Origin: Macrocybe gigantea
Lineage: Eukaryota > Basidiomycota > Agaricomycetes > Agaricales > Callistosporiaceae
NCBI GenBank assembly: GCA_011319805.1
Contig: SJRY01000293.1
Coordinates: 310,001 to 374,000 of the forward strand
Reading direction: 5' to 3'
Length of the DNA: 64,000 bases
Part shown: positions 14,072 to 26,645 of the stretch, piece by piece
Layout of the letters: each line of letters opens with the position of its first letter
How positions within the stretch are numbered: the first letter of the stretch is position 1
Position numbers and translations under genes: made by a program
Notes under the pieces: generated by a model
Seen by the model: only the letters and a program-made list of their open reading frames with translations
What the model was told of the DNA's origin: nothing
The model's database searches: none

Positions 14072-17000
14072 ATGTGGTCGAAGCTCAGCGGCGCCCTCCG
14101 CCCCCGCCATGCTCCAGAAGAACTGGAATCCTCGTCCACCCAAGGCGATGTCATGTCAAAAGTTATCGAACAACATCCCAATCTCTCGGTCTTCTACCAA
14201 CCTTCCAATCTATCAGCATCTCAGTCAAGTCCCCCACCTTCTCCTTCCAAGCAAAAAAAGTGGACTTTCAAGCGCATGTCCAAAACACCCTTTAAAGATG
14301 ACGAGTCTGCGCGCGCTCCTTCGCCCATCATCAACAAGGTTAAGTCATCTCTTCATCTGGGTGGGAATAGTACGTGGTCCTTATTGCTCATGAGCCTCCA
14401 CTGCATTAACCACCGTTCCGTTTTGGAAGCAGATTCTCAGTCTTCTCTGCCGCTAGACTCTCTAGAACAAGTGATTCCGCCCAGCGACGGTACCGTGAAA
14501 TCTCTCAACGCCCTCCGCAGGCCTTCTTTAGACTGGCTGCGTCGAAGCGAATCGCCAAGTGACATTCGTTCGCCTGAGGCAGCTCAGAACAATCAAAGGG
14601 TCTCTCCTGCCACACCTCTTGAGCCCAAGTTTGGCTCGGTACGCTCGATTCTAAGAGATCCTAACACTCCTGGTACAGGACAAAATGTCCGATTTTTCTC
14701 TCGAGATGCATATCGTGTCATTAGCCCAGACCAGTCTATGGAGACGAGTTCTCAATCAAACCCTGATGCTCTCAGTTCATCCAGTGTTGCACAGCAACCT
14801 TCCTTCGCCCACCTAAGTAATGCTACTTTTCCGAAGAGCAGCACCCCGGCTGCCGCTATTTCTCGTAATGCCTCGTATGGGAAGCCCCCGCGACCATCGG
14901 TGGCAGAAATCTTCTCACCTATGGACAGCTTCGATTCTGCCTCGGAGAAGGAGTCAAGCAAACCGCTCGACATGCTCACAGAGATACCAGCGCCCGATTT
15001 CTCGGATATGTTCGAACCGTCGGATCCGGTTGACGTTCCGTCGAAGCCTCCGGGACTGGATTTCGATCTTGACGGCACTTTTTTCACCAGAGGGGAAGCC
15101 TCCGATCGAGCGGCTTTGATCGGCGAGGAAGACAACGGTCTTCTTGGCCCCGTCACTATCACGTCCACTCCTTATCGGGACAAAGGGAAAAGTAGAGAAG
15201 CGGACCTTCCTCCGGTGGACGAGACTATTTTCCATGCCAAGGAAAAGGTTTCTCGTCTTCCATCCCCCTTGCATGATCGCAGCCACTCGTTTAGTTTTGG
15301 TCAAACTGTTTTCCACTCTGCGGCTGCCGCCTCTGACCCTCAAGGCTCCAATAACCAGCTATCCGAAGAGGATGGAAATTCTTCGTTCCAAAGCGCTTCT
15401 TCCAATACTTCCAAGAGTCGCGTCCGTGCCCTCAGTGACACGATGTTCCATTCTCTTCTTCGAGCGTCGTCGCCGAAACCTCCAGAGGCCGATATCAATG
15501 ACGATTCAGCTACCGATTTCGTTTTTCAGCCAAGAGCAACACCGGAACCAGATCCCTTCCGTGCTAATGCCACTACGTATTACACACCTCAGACGATGAT
15601 TCCTACAACGCCACCCCAAATCGGTCAATCACATACCAGACAGACCTCCAAGGAGGAGAATTTGATTTTCTCCTTGCAAACTCAGCTCGCGCTGCAGACT
15701 GAGCTTTGCAGTCAGTATGAGGCTGATCTCCACTCCAGAGACGAACTTGTCGAAGTGCTAAACACACGGCTGGGTGACCTCGAGAAGGAGGACGCGAAGC
15801 GAAGAGGCGTTCTACGGTCTTGGAAAAAGAAAGTCCAAGAGCTCGAAAAAACTTGTCGTCATTTGGAAGAGGAAGTCGAAGGTTCACGGCATGAGAGTAT
15901 GGAGAGGAGCATTATGGACGAAGCTAGTGGTGAGGCTCTTAGGATGCTCCATCGTCAGATCGCTGTTTTGGAGAAGGAAAGGACGGAGTGGGTCAAGAAA
16001 GAAGAGATGCTGAGGGAGGAGATCGATACCCTAGAAGGTCTCGTGAGGGAGCGGAGTGAAGATGTAATGAATCTGAAGGAGACCCTGTGGAATAGAGACG
16101 AGAGCCAGCGCGAGCTACAAGAAGGAATCCGGGAAGTCAAGGAACAGATGGAGATGATGGGGAACGTCAGTCTTGGGGTAATCGACGAGGATGAGCTTAA
16201 AAAACTCGCCCTCGAAAAGGCGCAGCGGACCGACGAAGAGAGGGAAAGGCATAGTTCTATTGAAGCTCAATGGGAGAAGGAGCGGGCCGAGCTGTACGCG
16301 AAGGTTGAACACGTCGAAGCGGAAAAGATTTCTTTGGAAGGGCAACTCGCGCTTCTCCAGCAACAGCTTTCGACTAGGGAAGACGAATTCGCTGTCTTGA
16401 AGAGCGAACTGGAAGCTCAGTGGCAGCATACCGAACAAGCTACCGACAAGATCGCCGCCCTTGAGAAGGAGCTCAAAGCCATTCAGAGCGAGCGCGACGC
16501 CCTGAAGGTGGAAGCTGAAGATTCTGAGAAGAAAATTGGTGTTATGGAAATTGAATGGAATGCGAGCGAGAACAGGAAGACGGAGCTCGAGAACGAGAAT
16601 CATGAGCTCTGGAGCTATAAAGAGGAGCTTGAAAAGGACAGAGCACAGGTATGGTTCTACATCCCTTTGGCGATGCGATCTGACGATCGTTCGAAAGCTT
16701 GATGAGCAATTGCAAGAAGAGCGCTCTCATGCAGAGGACCTAGCACGCGCGATCCAAGAAAGGGACGATCGCATCTCGGAACTCGATCAAGAGCGACAAT
16801 TTGCACAAGACAGCATTTCCCGACTAGAAGAAAAACTCCGTCACCGAGATCAAGAAATCGACAGCTCCGCACAACGCATTGCCGAGCGCGACAAAGAAGT
16901 GGAGCAGCTTCGTGAGGAGAAGAGCATGCTTAAGCGCGAGCATTCCCATGTCGTCGAACAGCAAGCAAGGACGATACAGGACCTCTCGTTGGAGGCTAAA

Positions 17001-17894
17001 GAAGCTAAAACACAATTGGAGACCTTCACGAAGCAAAAGGCAGTTTCCGAGGTCGATGCCAAGGTGTCGAAGGAGCAGTTCAATGCATTAATGGAAGAAG
17101 TTGAGAAACTAAGGCGACAAATCCATGATCTCCATCAAGAGAGCGCAGATAAAGAAGTCAAAATCGTCCAACTCACAAAGCAACATGCCCAGGACAAGGA
17201 AGACATCCAAGGCCTGAACATTGCCTTAGACTCCAAACAACAGGAATTAGAGCTGGTGCGTGGCGATGAGGAACATCGGCCGTAATCCTATCTAATCTAA
17301 CAACTTCAGATCAAACGAAAACAAGGAGTCAAAGGAACGGCGGGCAGTACGCCAGCTCAGCCGATCCGCACAGGTATGCATCGGCGCGAGTCGAGCATTT
17401 TCAATACTCCTACAGTGTCGAGGCCTCCTTCTGCTATGTCAGATCACGGAAAAGAATTGTCGACGATCAAAAAGGAGCGCAAGATGTCCGTTGACGCATT
17501 CTCAACTGGTTCCGTTGCCAAGCCATCGACATTGGGGAAGAGCACACGGATGAATAACGCGGTTCCCAGCTCCAGCTCATCGACCTCGACTGGTCGCGCG
17601 AGCGACGCATCCATGGGACCACCAGCGTTCAAGCCACGTCCTTCCCTAGCCGGAACGCCTACTCCTTTGGCAAGAGGTGCCTCATTCGCCCGCGCATCCT
17701 CTGTAAAGGCGGCCACACCTTCTGGTATGCCTCTTCTTCATCGCCGGGTTTCTTCCGACCAAGCGCAGATGAAGACTAGGGTAAGCAAAGTAGCCGCTCT
17801 TGCTAGCCCACCATCAAGCGTCTCCGAGCTGGACGAAAAAGAGAATATCAATCAAGGAACCAAGAAACGCAGCATGCTGCCAGTTCCAGCATAA
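14072..17894 (+). CDS. Large coiled-coil scaffold protein with disordered ends
   Basis: Start ATG 14072 (MWSKLSGALRPRHAPEELES). Roughly residues 1-500 are Ser/Pro-rich and low complexity with many S/T-P sites. From about 15650 to 17260 the protein is a long Glu/Lys/Arg-rich coiled coil (for example LEKEDAKRRGVLRSWKKKVQ). The last exon (17310-17894) is basic and Ser/Pro-rich and contains DEKENINQG, a KEN-type degron, ending MLPVPA. Introns: 14370-14432 (63 nt, keeps frame even if retained), one of about 50 nt near 16650-16698, and one near 17255-17309; all join in phase. The layout resembles spindle-pole, septin or microtubule-linked scaffolds, but no specific family is recognised. Intact. Confidence 0.8.
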
Positions 17895-18432
17895 CTGTAT
17901 TTCGTGCACGCTGCGCACTGCCTTGATCATGCATTGTTACCCTCATTCTTTCCTGATCTCTTTCCCAGTCACGCTATGGACTTCTCTATCAACCTCGTTC
18001 CATCGCTTTCTTGATTTATTGCCTTCGCTTTCGCTGTGATATTGCTCTGAATTCGCTTTTCCTATGATCCAGCATCATTGCTTGCATATGCCAACATATC
18101 TATTGGGCGATGTACTGTATGACATTACTGATCGTCCCGTTCATCATCAATCACATTAATGGGTGTATTTTCTTGTAGCAGTCCCGTTTTTGTACGTGGT
18201 ATACACCCTCAAATTTCAACGCATCCGTCTATGCACTGAGAGACTATCTCTACGAACATAGTTGAATCAAGAACAAGGCTTTATTTTGGAGTCTTAAGAT
18301 CACATTTATGACATTTGATAATCAAACCACCACAAAACTTCAGTATATGCACAGTACAGTTATACAGGAACCGACATGTATTGATTCAGACCACATTCTC
18401 CGACCATCCGAGAAACCTCCAGCCACGACTCG
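17895..18432. other. Convergent intergenic region
   Basis: The coiled-coil gene (plus) and the reductase gene (minus) end toward each other here. The pyrimidine-rich DNA after 17895 looks like 3' untranslated sequence. No gene seen. Confidence 0.5.
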
Positions 18433-21400
18433 TTAGTTGACAGGCAGGAATCCAATCTCCCTCCAATACTTCAACCAAGAACGAATGCCGTCAGGGGTAA
18501 TTTGATTAGCTTCACTGTTCTCTCTAAGAATCTTTGAGGCAGCCAATGCCTCCGTGACATCTAACGGTGGAATTGCCATTGCGTCCCAATCGTCATTTTC
18601 CCTTGCGAGTCCTGACCTGAAGAACTCTAGAGTCTTGGCAGCAGGAAGTGGATCCGAGAATTGGCTTCCGTTAATCTGTCCCGGGCCGCAAGAGTATCGT
18701 CATTCAAAGTACCTGCAAGGTCTTCGAGAGTCGCCACCCATTCAGCATAAGATCGAATGGGAAGACCCATCTCTTCTCCAATAACTTTCATAACAGCGCT
18801 ACAGCGTATCGGTTTCGGATGGACCAGATGGACTATTCCGGAAGTCGGGTTTGCAGAACGGAAATCTACGAGTGTTTGTGCAGCAAAATCAAGCGGGACC
18901 CACGAACAGGACTTCGCAAGGGGTCAAGTTCGTCAGTTAGGAGTGACTATCTGTACATTTCGTGCTTACTCCTTTGAGGTCCGGTAGGAAACCAATCTTT
19001 AAGCTTGATTTGACGATTGCAGGTACCCAGTCAGTGGCATTCCACGATCCATTGATGCCACCGCTAATCTGGCCGACGCGGATAACGACGGAACGAAGCG
19101 GAGTAGTTTTCGCGGCCTTTCTGAATATTCGTTCAGCAACCCATTTCGATTCCGGATAGCCTTGTCCAAGTGTGATAGTCGGGTCTTCCAGCTGGACTTC
19201 CCTGATGGGAACGTCTGGCAGGTTGTCTTGCAGATATATTTGTGAGAAAAGAAATGAGAGAACATTCATAACGCTCACTCCTGTAAACGCCCACAGTACT
19301 GGTAAATAAGATTTGTGGCGGCGTTGGTCTCGGGGAGGACAGTGCCAGATCGACAAGGGCACGGACCCCGCCAATGATATGATCAAAGGATGCCAAGGAA
19401 AGATTGAAATCCACGCGCCAACCTAGCAAAGTGAAAGGGTGTTTAACGGCATGTTTCGAGCGCAATGTCAGTACTGCTATACCTATGTGGAAAATATGAG
19501 TTATCGAGGTGCGAATCTACGTTATAGTTCAGCAAGAAGATCGTCGCATGACAACCTGAGGCCAACATTACCTCTTCGAGCAGCTCTTCGTGGATTCGAA
19601 GCCCGGATGGTGTCAGCTCCTCTTCTATAAGGATGACTTTTGATGACTTGACGATGTCGCCGTCGTACCCTCGTTGTTTCAATGCCTCTTCTTGTCGCTT
19701 AGTAGCATCGATCCCTTGTTTTGAGGGTCGGATCAAGACATATATCTTGGCTACATCGTCGGAAGCGACCAATCTCGCAAGTGTAGCGGAGCCAAGACCC
19801 CCAGTGGTACCTGTAATGAGCACCACGTCCTGTTGACCTGGATGAGACTGCGGAAGCGTGAGTATGAAGATCATAGAAAGACGTGACCTAAACCGACGAA
19901 CCATATTCCTAGCAGTTTTAGCGTTGAGGATCTCTTGCGGCTTGTGAGTCGCGAAGTTCTCAGAATATGAGGTCACCAGCGAATTCAAGTCAGCGATTCT
20001 GTCGACCGCGGCATGGCCATTCTGGACAGCGATACCTAAAACCGATAGTACGTATTCAGTGAGACCCTTGATGCTGGGCTTCTCGTAAACAAAGTTTGGT
20101 GTGATCTTGGTGGCATCGGCTTTGTCAGTCGAACGGAGAGCAACCACTATGTTCTGCCTAATCCACGTGGCTTGTAAGCTGTGATTTATGACGGTTCAGC
20201 TTGTTGAAGAAAGTCAGTCAATATGCACTGCTCGCCTGTCGACACCACGCTCGAATATATCATCCTCGTCTTTGGCAGGTCTCTTCAAAACGCCATTAAC
20301 GACCTGTCTAATGAACTGCAACGATGCCTCGGGCGTCCATTCGGAAGGCGCTTGGATCTGAGCGCTTTGCTCCACTTCGGCGTATAAAGCTTCGATTTCC
20401 TCATTGTAGTCCGAAAGAATGATGGCGCGCCGCGGAGAGCCTTTGGGAGTATAAGAGAAGGGCTTCGATGGGTCAGCGAAGATGATCATCTCTTTGAATA
20501 GCCGAGAATGCTGTGGCGCAGTGGCGTTCATTTCCTCCACCTTGGGCCTGGGTACGGGTTAAACAAGAATACTACGAAAGAATCTAAATATACAGACCAG
20601 ACTTTATCCCTATATTCTTGCAGTTTATCTTTATCATACGTATCAAAGGCATACTCCTCTTTGGTTTCAATCAGCACCCCGTTTTGGAACTTTCCTCGGC
20701 CAAACATTATAGCGGAGGCGACAATGGGGTGCTGGCAAAGGATCGCCTCTGAAACGCCGTGAGCATTAATAAGCTTCTGGATTTAAGAACACCTTTCTAA
20801 CCTAGTGGTCCTGGATTGGTCTCCAGAATAAAAAGGACATTGAATGCTCAGAAATACGAAGCGGAAGTCTGACGCTACCTTTTCTCCAGTGTTCAGCATG
20901 ATCTGGTCATCTATTCGCCCGACAACTTTCCATCGATCAGGTTTGGTCGGATGCGGGATGAGAATGTCACTCGTCGAGTAGGCAGGTATTCCGTCATATG
21001 TCGTATTGAGAACTGCAAGTTCCGTGATTGGTTTTGCCTATGTGGAAGTATAAGCCGAAGTTAACGATCGACGACCAAACGACCTACGACTACCACAAGT
21101 TCATAGGTCCCATCTCCTAGGGACACGAATTCCGTGGCGCAATGAGGGTTCATCGTTATGTATTCCCAGTCGAGGCCAGGATGTTCTACAGAATCTTCGA
21201 TCAATACAGGTAGGCGTTATAAAGAGTATTAACTCGCCAGGGAAAATAGTTCCATAAACACCGCATTCCGTGCTGCGAAACAGATGAAGTATGACAAGCC
21301 TGTCACAGATCGGAAGTACACCATGGAAAAGCATCTTACGATCCGTATAAAGTATAAACGCCGACGCCTGCTTTCGCATAGACGTCTCCGACGTTTTTCT

Positions 21401-22693
21401 GAAGCGGAGCTCCTCCGTAGACCTGACATCTCGTCAATGGTTTCGTCGAGGTTACGTGGACAACCGGGACTTACAATACCTTTCATGGTTTTGAAGAACT
21501 CCATCTTTGACTTGTCGTGGCTCCATCCCTATCACATGCTTCAGCTCTCATGCCTCAATCGTGTATGAACAATAAACTATACCTCGAAGAAGAAAGGAGG
21601 AGCAAACAAATAATCTGGTGACGCTGCCACAGTCGCGTTCCACACGGCATCTGGAGTTGGCGTCACAGCCGGCGTCACTGGAGGGAATGTTGACATTATA
21701 AATCCCGTCGTAGACTACAATATAGTAAGATAATACTCAGAAAACCGACAAAGTAAGGCCTTACCAGCCAACCGATGTAATTTATCCCTATCCCGTGGAA
21801 CATAGTAATGGATTGCGTTCCGTAAACCGTTCTGTAAAAGTCGTGTGCTCCGAGTACTAGCAGAGGGATCCAAGTTAACATAAGTGCAACGTAAAAAAGC
21901 TTATGTTCGTACATGGAGTCAGGGCGGCTTGCAAGAATGACTTGTCGGTCCAGATGATTGGCTTGGGGAAGGACGTAGAGCCTAACTTTGGGATTGGTAA
22001 AGACCATCGCGAAAGAGATGATGTGTACCTGACGAGTGAACGATGATTCTCGTAGCCTCGAGGTCCCGTTTGCGAGGAGGTAATGATTCCAAAGGCACTC
22101 CGGGTATGAAGATGTCTTCATACTTCGGCATGAAGGTCACACCAGGGCGTGCTTCCTCCTTGAGTTCCGCAACAGCACCGTTGACAAGTTCCTGTATCGC
22201 CTTCTCTGTGCTTACGAGTACGTGTGAAGGACTAATTTTCCCTAAGAGATGGGCTACAGCAGGAAGAGAATTTCGAGGCGAAATAAGGAAGATTGGAATT
22301 TCAGCTCGTAACATGCCCAATATAGTGGTGAAGAATGTGATAGTGTCTGTTAATAGCCGTGAAATAGAGATATGAGAGCTGACGGCAGAAAAGACCTCAA
22401 CGATTCTTACCCGTGGCAGCGAGGATAGCAACTGGCCGGCGAGGTTCAGAATTCTGCAGGTCAATGTTGGCCAGCTTGGCGACATAGCGAGCTGCATTGT
22501 GAGCAGCAGGGACCACATCAGCAAATATAAGGTGATGAGTTGCGCCGTCGTTATCCGCATAACGGAATACAGTATGATCCTTGTTATGTTCGTAATGAAA
22601 ATCATAGAATTCCGGTACTGTTAACGAGCCATCCAGAGGTGGCGTCACGAAGCCTGGCGTTGAGCGTGTCGGGGGAGTGAGGAGGAAATCCAT
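18433..22693 (-). CDS. Adenylate-forming reductase (A-T-R, NRPS-like)
   Basis: Activates a carboxylic acid with ATP, loads it on a carrier domain and reduces it with NAD(P)H to an aldehyde or alcohol. Start ATG 22693 (MDFLLTPPTRSTPGF). Adenylation domain: IIVHSSG/STSFPKPI, MFHGIGINYIGW, VYGGAPLQKNVGDVYAKAG, YTLYGS, SDILIPHPTKPDRWKVVGR, DDQIMLNTGEK, TNPGPL. Carrier domain: DIFERGVDSLQATWIRQN, with the pantetheine Ser codon split by a GC-AG intron (20179-20235). Reductase: LITGTTGGLGSATLARLV (Rossmann), YPESKWVAERIFRKA (Tyr/Lys pair), VIRVGQISGG, and C-terminus IRSWLKYWREIGFLPVN. A one-base deletion is inferred near 18676-18690. The usual HxxHNAW motif before WRVDFNLSL is not readable (about 19440-19470). 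Substrate unknown. Confidence 0.9.
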
Positions 22694-23939
22694 GATGATT
22701 CGGAGATGTACATTTCGACCGGAATCCTTATTTAATGCCCAATGATAGAACACTGCTCGTGCTTCTCACCGTGGTGATTGGGCGTGACAACGTTCCAATG
22801 ATGAGCTCAGCTATATGGAGCAGTGAAACATACCAGCGCATTGATCCTTGTTTGTCCATCATCAGCCCCAGTCGAGTCGTGATGATCCACAAAGCCGTTC
22901 TTCTCATGCTCCCTCCCAACGTCTATATTATGACTGATGTTGCTTGATGGTGCCAAGTCTTCTCGCGTTGACCTTGTCGTGAGATTCGCTGTTTTCGTCT
23001 TGTCGCCGCCCCTGTCCATACCTGACCGGCACGCACAGGTGCTCTAACCTGTGGCGTTGCCGACATGCCATAAAGCGGCACTGTAAAATGGACGCCGCTA
23101 GCCTCGGAAGTAGGAAGGCGTCCAATGCGGAAAGATGCCACCGCCATCAGGTCGTCTCATGGGCTTAATGACGATATGCTTGAGCTTGAAGATTCTTTCT
23201 GTCATGAGTCTCGATAACTTGACTTAGACAGCTGTATTCTAGAAATGTTGAAATGCATTGACGGTACACCCTCAATCGTTAGCCGCACGCTGCCACGGGC
23301 TGGCACATATTTATCGTACCCGGCTTCGTTCTGGTCTGATCGCGCATCAAGAACGGAATGATGCGCACGGTTGGCTTTCCGTCGGTGGCTTGCAAATTCC
23401 GTGTAGTGTTGTTCCTCTAGGATATAGCCTTCTATGTTCTATGCACGAGATGGGTTGTGATTTGGATCTGAATGGTGCATTTACAGGATTGGGGACAAAC
23501 GCTTGTCTTGCAATGTCTGTTTTCTCACAATATTGCACTTTGTCAGGCTCGAACCGCTTTTTGAAAGTTGACTATATGCGTATCGCTGGGAGCTTGCTTT
23601 GGGCGCATATAAGTAAGTATGTAGTCACCTAAGTATCATCGTTTCAGGAACAGACAGGCGGTTGATGGTTTTACGCGGATTTTGTCGTCACACGATATGA
23701 ACGAAAAGGTGCCTGGAATATGGAAACCAACTCGGCCGCGATCAATTGTGATATCGGGAGGAATTTTTTTTTTCATGCGGAAACGCACCAAGAGATTTTT
23801 TGCTGCCTTGCAGAGTCCCACTTGCAGCGCCCGCATCACCAGACCAGACTCTGGTCACGCTCATTCTTCAGCGCCCAAGACGCGCCACACTGATACGAAA
23901 CGTCAGCTGCAGCCATCGGACTCGTGGAAAACCTTCACG
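22694..23939. other. Intergenic, divergent promoters
   Basis: About 1.2 kb between the starts of the adenylate-forming reductase (minus) and the permease (plus). No coding region recognised. A copy of the 12-mer accctcaatcgt lies near 23268. If the two genes are co-regulated, shared operator sites would be here. Confidence 0.45.
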
Positions 23940-26645
23940 ATGGTCTCCCTCAAATCCACTAACACGATTCACAGCTCCGACGACGATGACAGAGAGCTGG
24001 TCGCGTTGGGCTACAAACCCTCGTTCAAGCGAGAGTTTTCCAATCTGGCTACAGCAAGTGATCCTTATCCCCGCCCACCGTTAAAAATAGTGAACGTCTT
24101 TTCCGCTGACAGATCAGCTTCGCCTTTAGCATAATGGTAAGAAGTGTCGGTTTGTCGATTTTCAACCGTTGCAACGACGGCCGATTAGGGATTATGCTCG
24201 AGTATCTCAACTACCTTTAATACACCGTTATTGCTAGGTGGCCCAGCTACCGTAAGTGGCAGTAAATGACGCGTCGGATGAGTATTGACTCGAGATTTCG
24301 GCCAGGTCGTGTGGTGTTGGATACTTGGAGCATCGATGTGTTTGACACTGGGTGCCAGCATTGCAGAGATCGTCAGTGCTTATCCCACGTGCGGAGGACT
24401 GTAAGATTTCAAGAAGACCTTGAGTGAACCGTCCATGATGTCATCGACCCAGGTATACCGCGTCCGCACAATTAACGCCCAAAAAACATCGTGCAAAGGT
24501 ATGGTCTGCATCCAAGTCATCCACGAACTGCTTTTATACCCCCATAGGTCGGCTGGATCGTCGGATGGCTCAATATCCTCGGTTTGTCTTATCTTTTGTG
24601 ATATTGGATACCGAACACTTAACATCGAACAGGTCAAATTGCTGGAATATCATCAACGGAGTTTGGACTTGCAAACATGATATGGGCCGCTGTTGTGATA
24701 GCGAGGGTAAGCACTCGTATCCCTGCCAAGCGATCTCTTCTTACTAAAGGCGTCTCAAGGACGGTGACTATACGGTAACTCAGGTAAGGCTAGGTGCTTA
24801 CACGGTGGGCTACTGTATACCTCAATCATAGGGCAAAGTTGTAGGATTGTTCACTGGGCTTTTGATCTTCCACGGTATCCTGGTACGATAAGATCATGAA
24901 CAAGGAAATCTTTGGTCTAATGGTTTTCTCTTCTAAAGAATTCACTCGCAACTCGATATCTCGCCCGGTTGACCACTGGCTTTGTTTTTGTCAATCTCGG
25001 TGCCACGTTCCGTTAGTCTGTGCGTTGCCAGCGTGATCTCTATACTAACAGACCCTAGTCATCATTATCGTGCTTCTGGCTATGACACCTCGATCGGAAA
25101 TGCACCCTGCCAGTTATGTGTTCGGTTCTGGTGGTCTTGTGAACCAGACAGGAGGATGGAACTCGGGCATTGCTTTCTTGTTTGGATTGTTGAGCGTTCA
25201 GTGGACGGTTCGTTTACTGCGTTCAAACATCTTTGAAAATTGCGCTAACTTCTCTCACAGATGACGGTAATAGCGTAATTCTACGCCACTCTGACAGACG
25301 CCTTCGCTAACAATCTCCTCAGGACTACGATGCTACTGCTCACATATCGTGCGTTCTTGGTGATTGGCGTCGGTCATTCTCAGACTGACCTTGAACTGCA
25401 GAGAGGAAGTTCGACGAGCAGCTTACGCAGGTTTGTTTTTATGCAATCATGAACACGATGTCATTAGGCTGAGCGGAATACCAGCACCCTCTGCGATTTT
25501 TATTGCAGGTGAGTTGGTCCCAGTTATTTGCCGGTATCCTACTTGAATTCCTTCCAGTTCTTGGAACGGGGTTGATTGGCTGGCTATTCAACATCATCCT
25601 CATTCTGTGTTCCGGACCATTGTAAGTTGGGATCCCATCCATCTGCTCGATTTCCTGATTTCGTCTTTAGAGAAAATCTGCCTGGCACATCGGGTTCCGC
25701 TGTCCTTCAAGTTAGCTCATCGCCTTCCGGCCGTCCCTGTGACTGACGCAAAATTTCTTAGATAATGACTCTAAGAATGGGCAAAGCCGGCGCATTGGTC
25801 CTTTGGGTAAACCATGTCCCTAATTTTCACCGGAAATACCAGCTAATTGTGATAACCTAAAGTCATTCGTCTGTTTGACGGCATTTTTCGTTTCTCAGAC
25901 CGCCTTGCAGGCAGCGTCTCGCACCGTATATGCTTTCAGCCGTGACCACGGTAGATCGCACATTTCCCCAGCATTACGACTGTTATTGACTACCTGTATC
26001 AAGGCCTTCCTGATCGCGGATACTTTGGGAAGAATTCCAAAATGACGACGACGCCGCTTCGTGCCATATGGCTTTCGACCATCGTTTGTATTCTTCCGGG
26101 TCTGCTGGACCTCGCCAGTCCGATTGCTGCTAATGCCATCTTCTCTCTCACGGCCATGGCTCTGGACTTGAGCTACATCATACCTATTTTTCTCCGTCGC
26201 GTGTACCAACGCCATCCAGATGTCATGTTCAAACCTGGTCCTTTCTACATGGGCGACGGAATCCTCGGCCTGGCTTGCAATTGCATGTGCATATCCTGGA
26301 CAATATTTATTTGCGTCATATTCTCGATGCCGAATATTCTTCCAGTCACGCCTCAAAACATGAATTATGCATCGGTGAGCCGTCCTCAAATGCATATCGT
26401 TTTTATAAAATGTTTCATACCCTCAATCGTCTGTCCTAGGTCATTACGGTCGGTGTGATTGTCCTCTCTCTGTAAGTTCTCCTGTGCTTTATAGATTTGT
26501 TGCCCTTTTGACAAGCTGTTCGGTCAGCATTTGGTATGCAATGGGTGGACATAAGCATTATGTTGGTCCGCAATCCGACCTTCACGAAGACAGAACGTTT
26601 GAAGAGGAGGTGGATGAGAAAAACGACGTTCATACTGAAGCATGA
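23940..26645 (+). CDS. APC-superfamily amino acid / GABA-type permease
   Basis: Twelve-helix plasma or vacuolar membrane transporter of the amino acid/polyamine/choline superfamily. Start ATG 23940 (MVSLKSTNTIHSSDDDDREL). Order of segments: ELVALGYKPSFKREFSNLAT, ISFAFSIMGLCSSISTTF, NTPLLLGGPAT, WCWILGASMCLTLGASIAE, IVSAYPTCGGL, YTASAQLTPKKHRA, VGWIVGWLNILGQIAGISST, NLGATF, GSGGLVNQTGGWNSGIAFL, DYDATAHISEEVRRAAYA (signature), APSAIFIAVLGTGLIGW, FVSQTALQAASRTVYAFSRD, LPDRGYFGK, a long hydrophobic exon from 26042, and WYAMGGHKHYVGP. The first intron (24054-24112) is GC-AG. A one-base loss is inferred near 25466-25475, where the exon would otherwise read TGA. The substrate class cannot be narrowed by sequence alone. 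Confidence 0.9.

Noticed and set aside
16115..16603. 162-codon minus-strand Leu/Phe-rich frame
   Set aside because: Antisense of the Glu/Lys-rich coiled coil, which always yields Leu/Phe-rich antisense frames.
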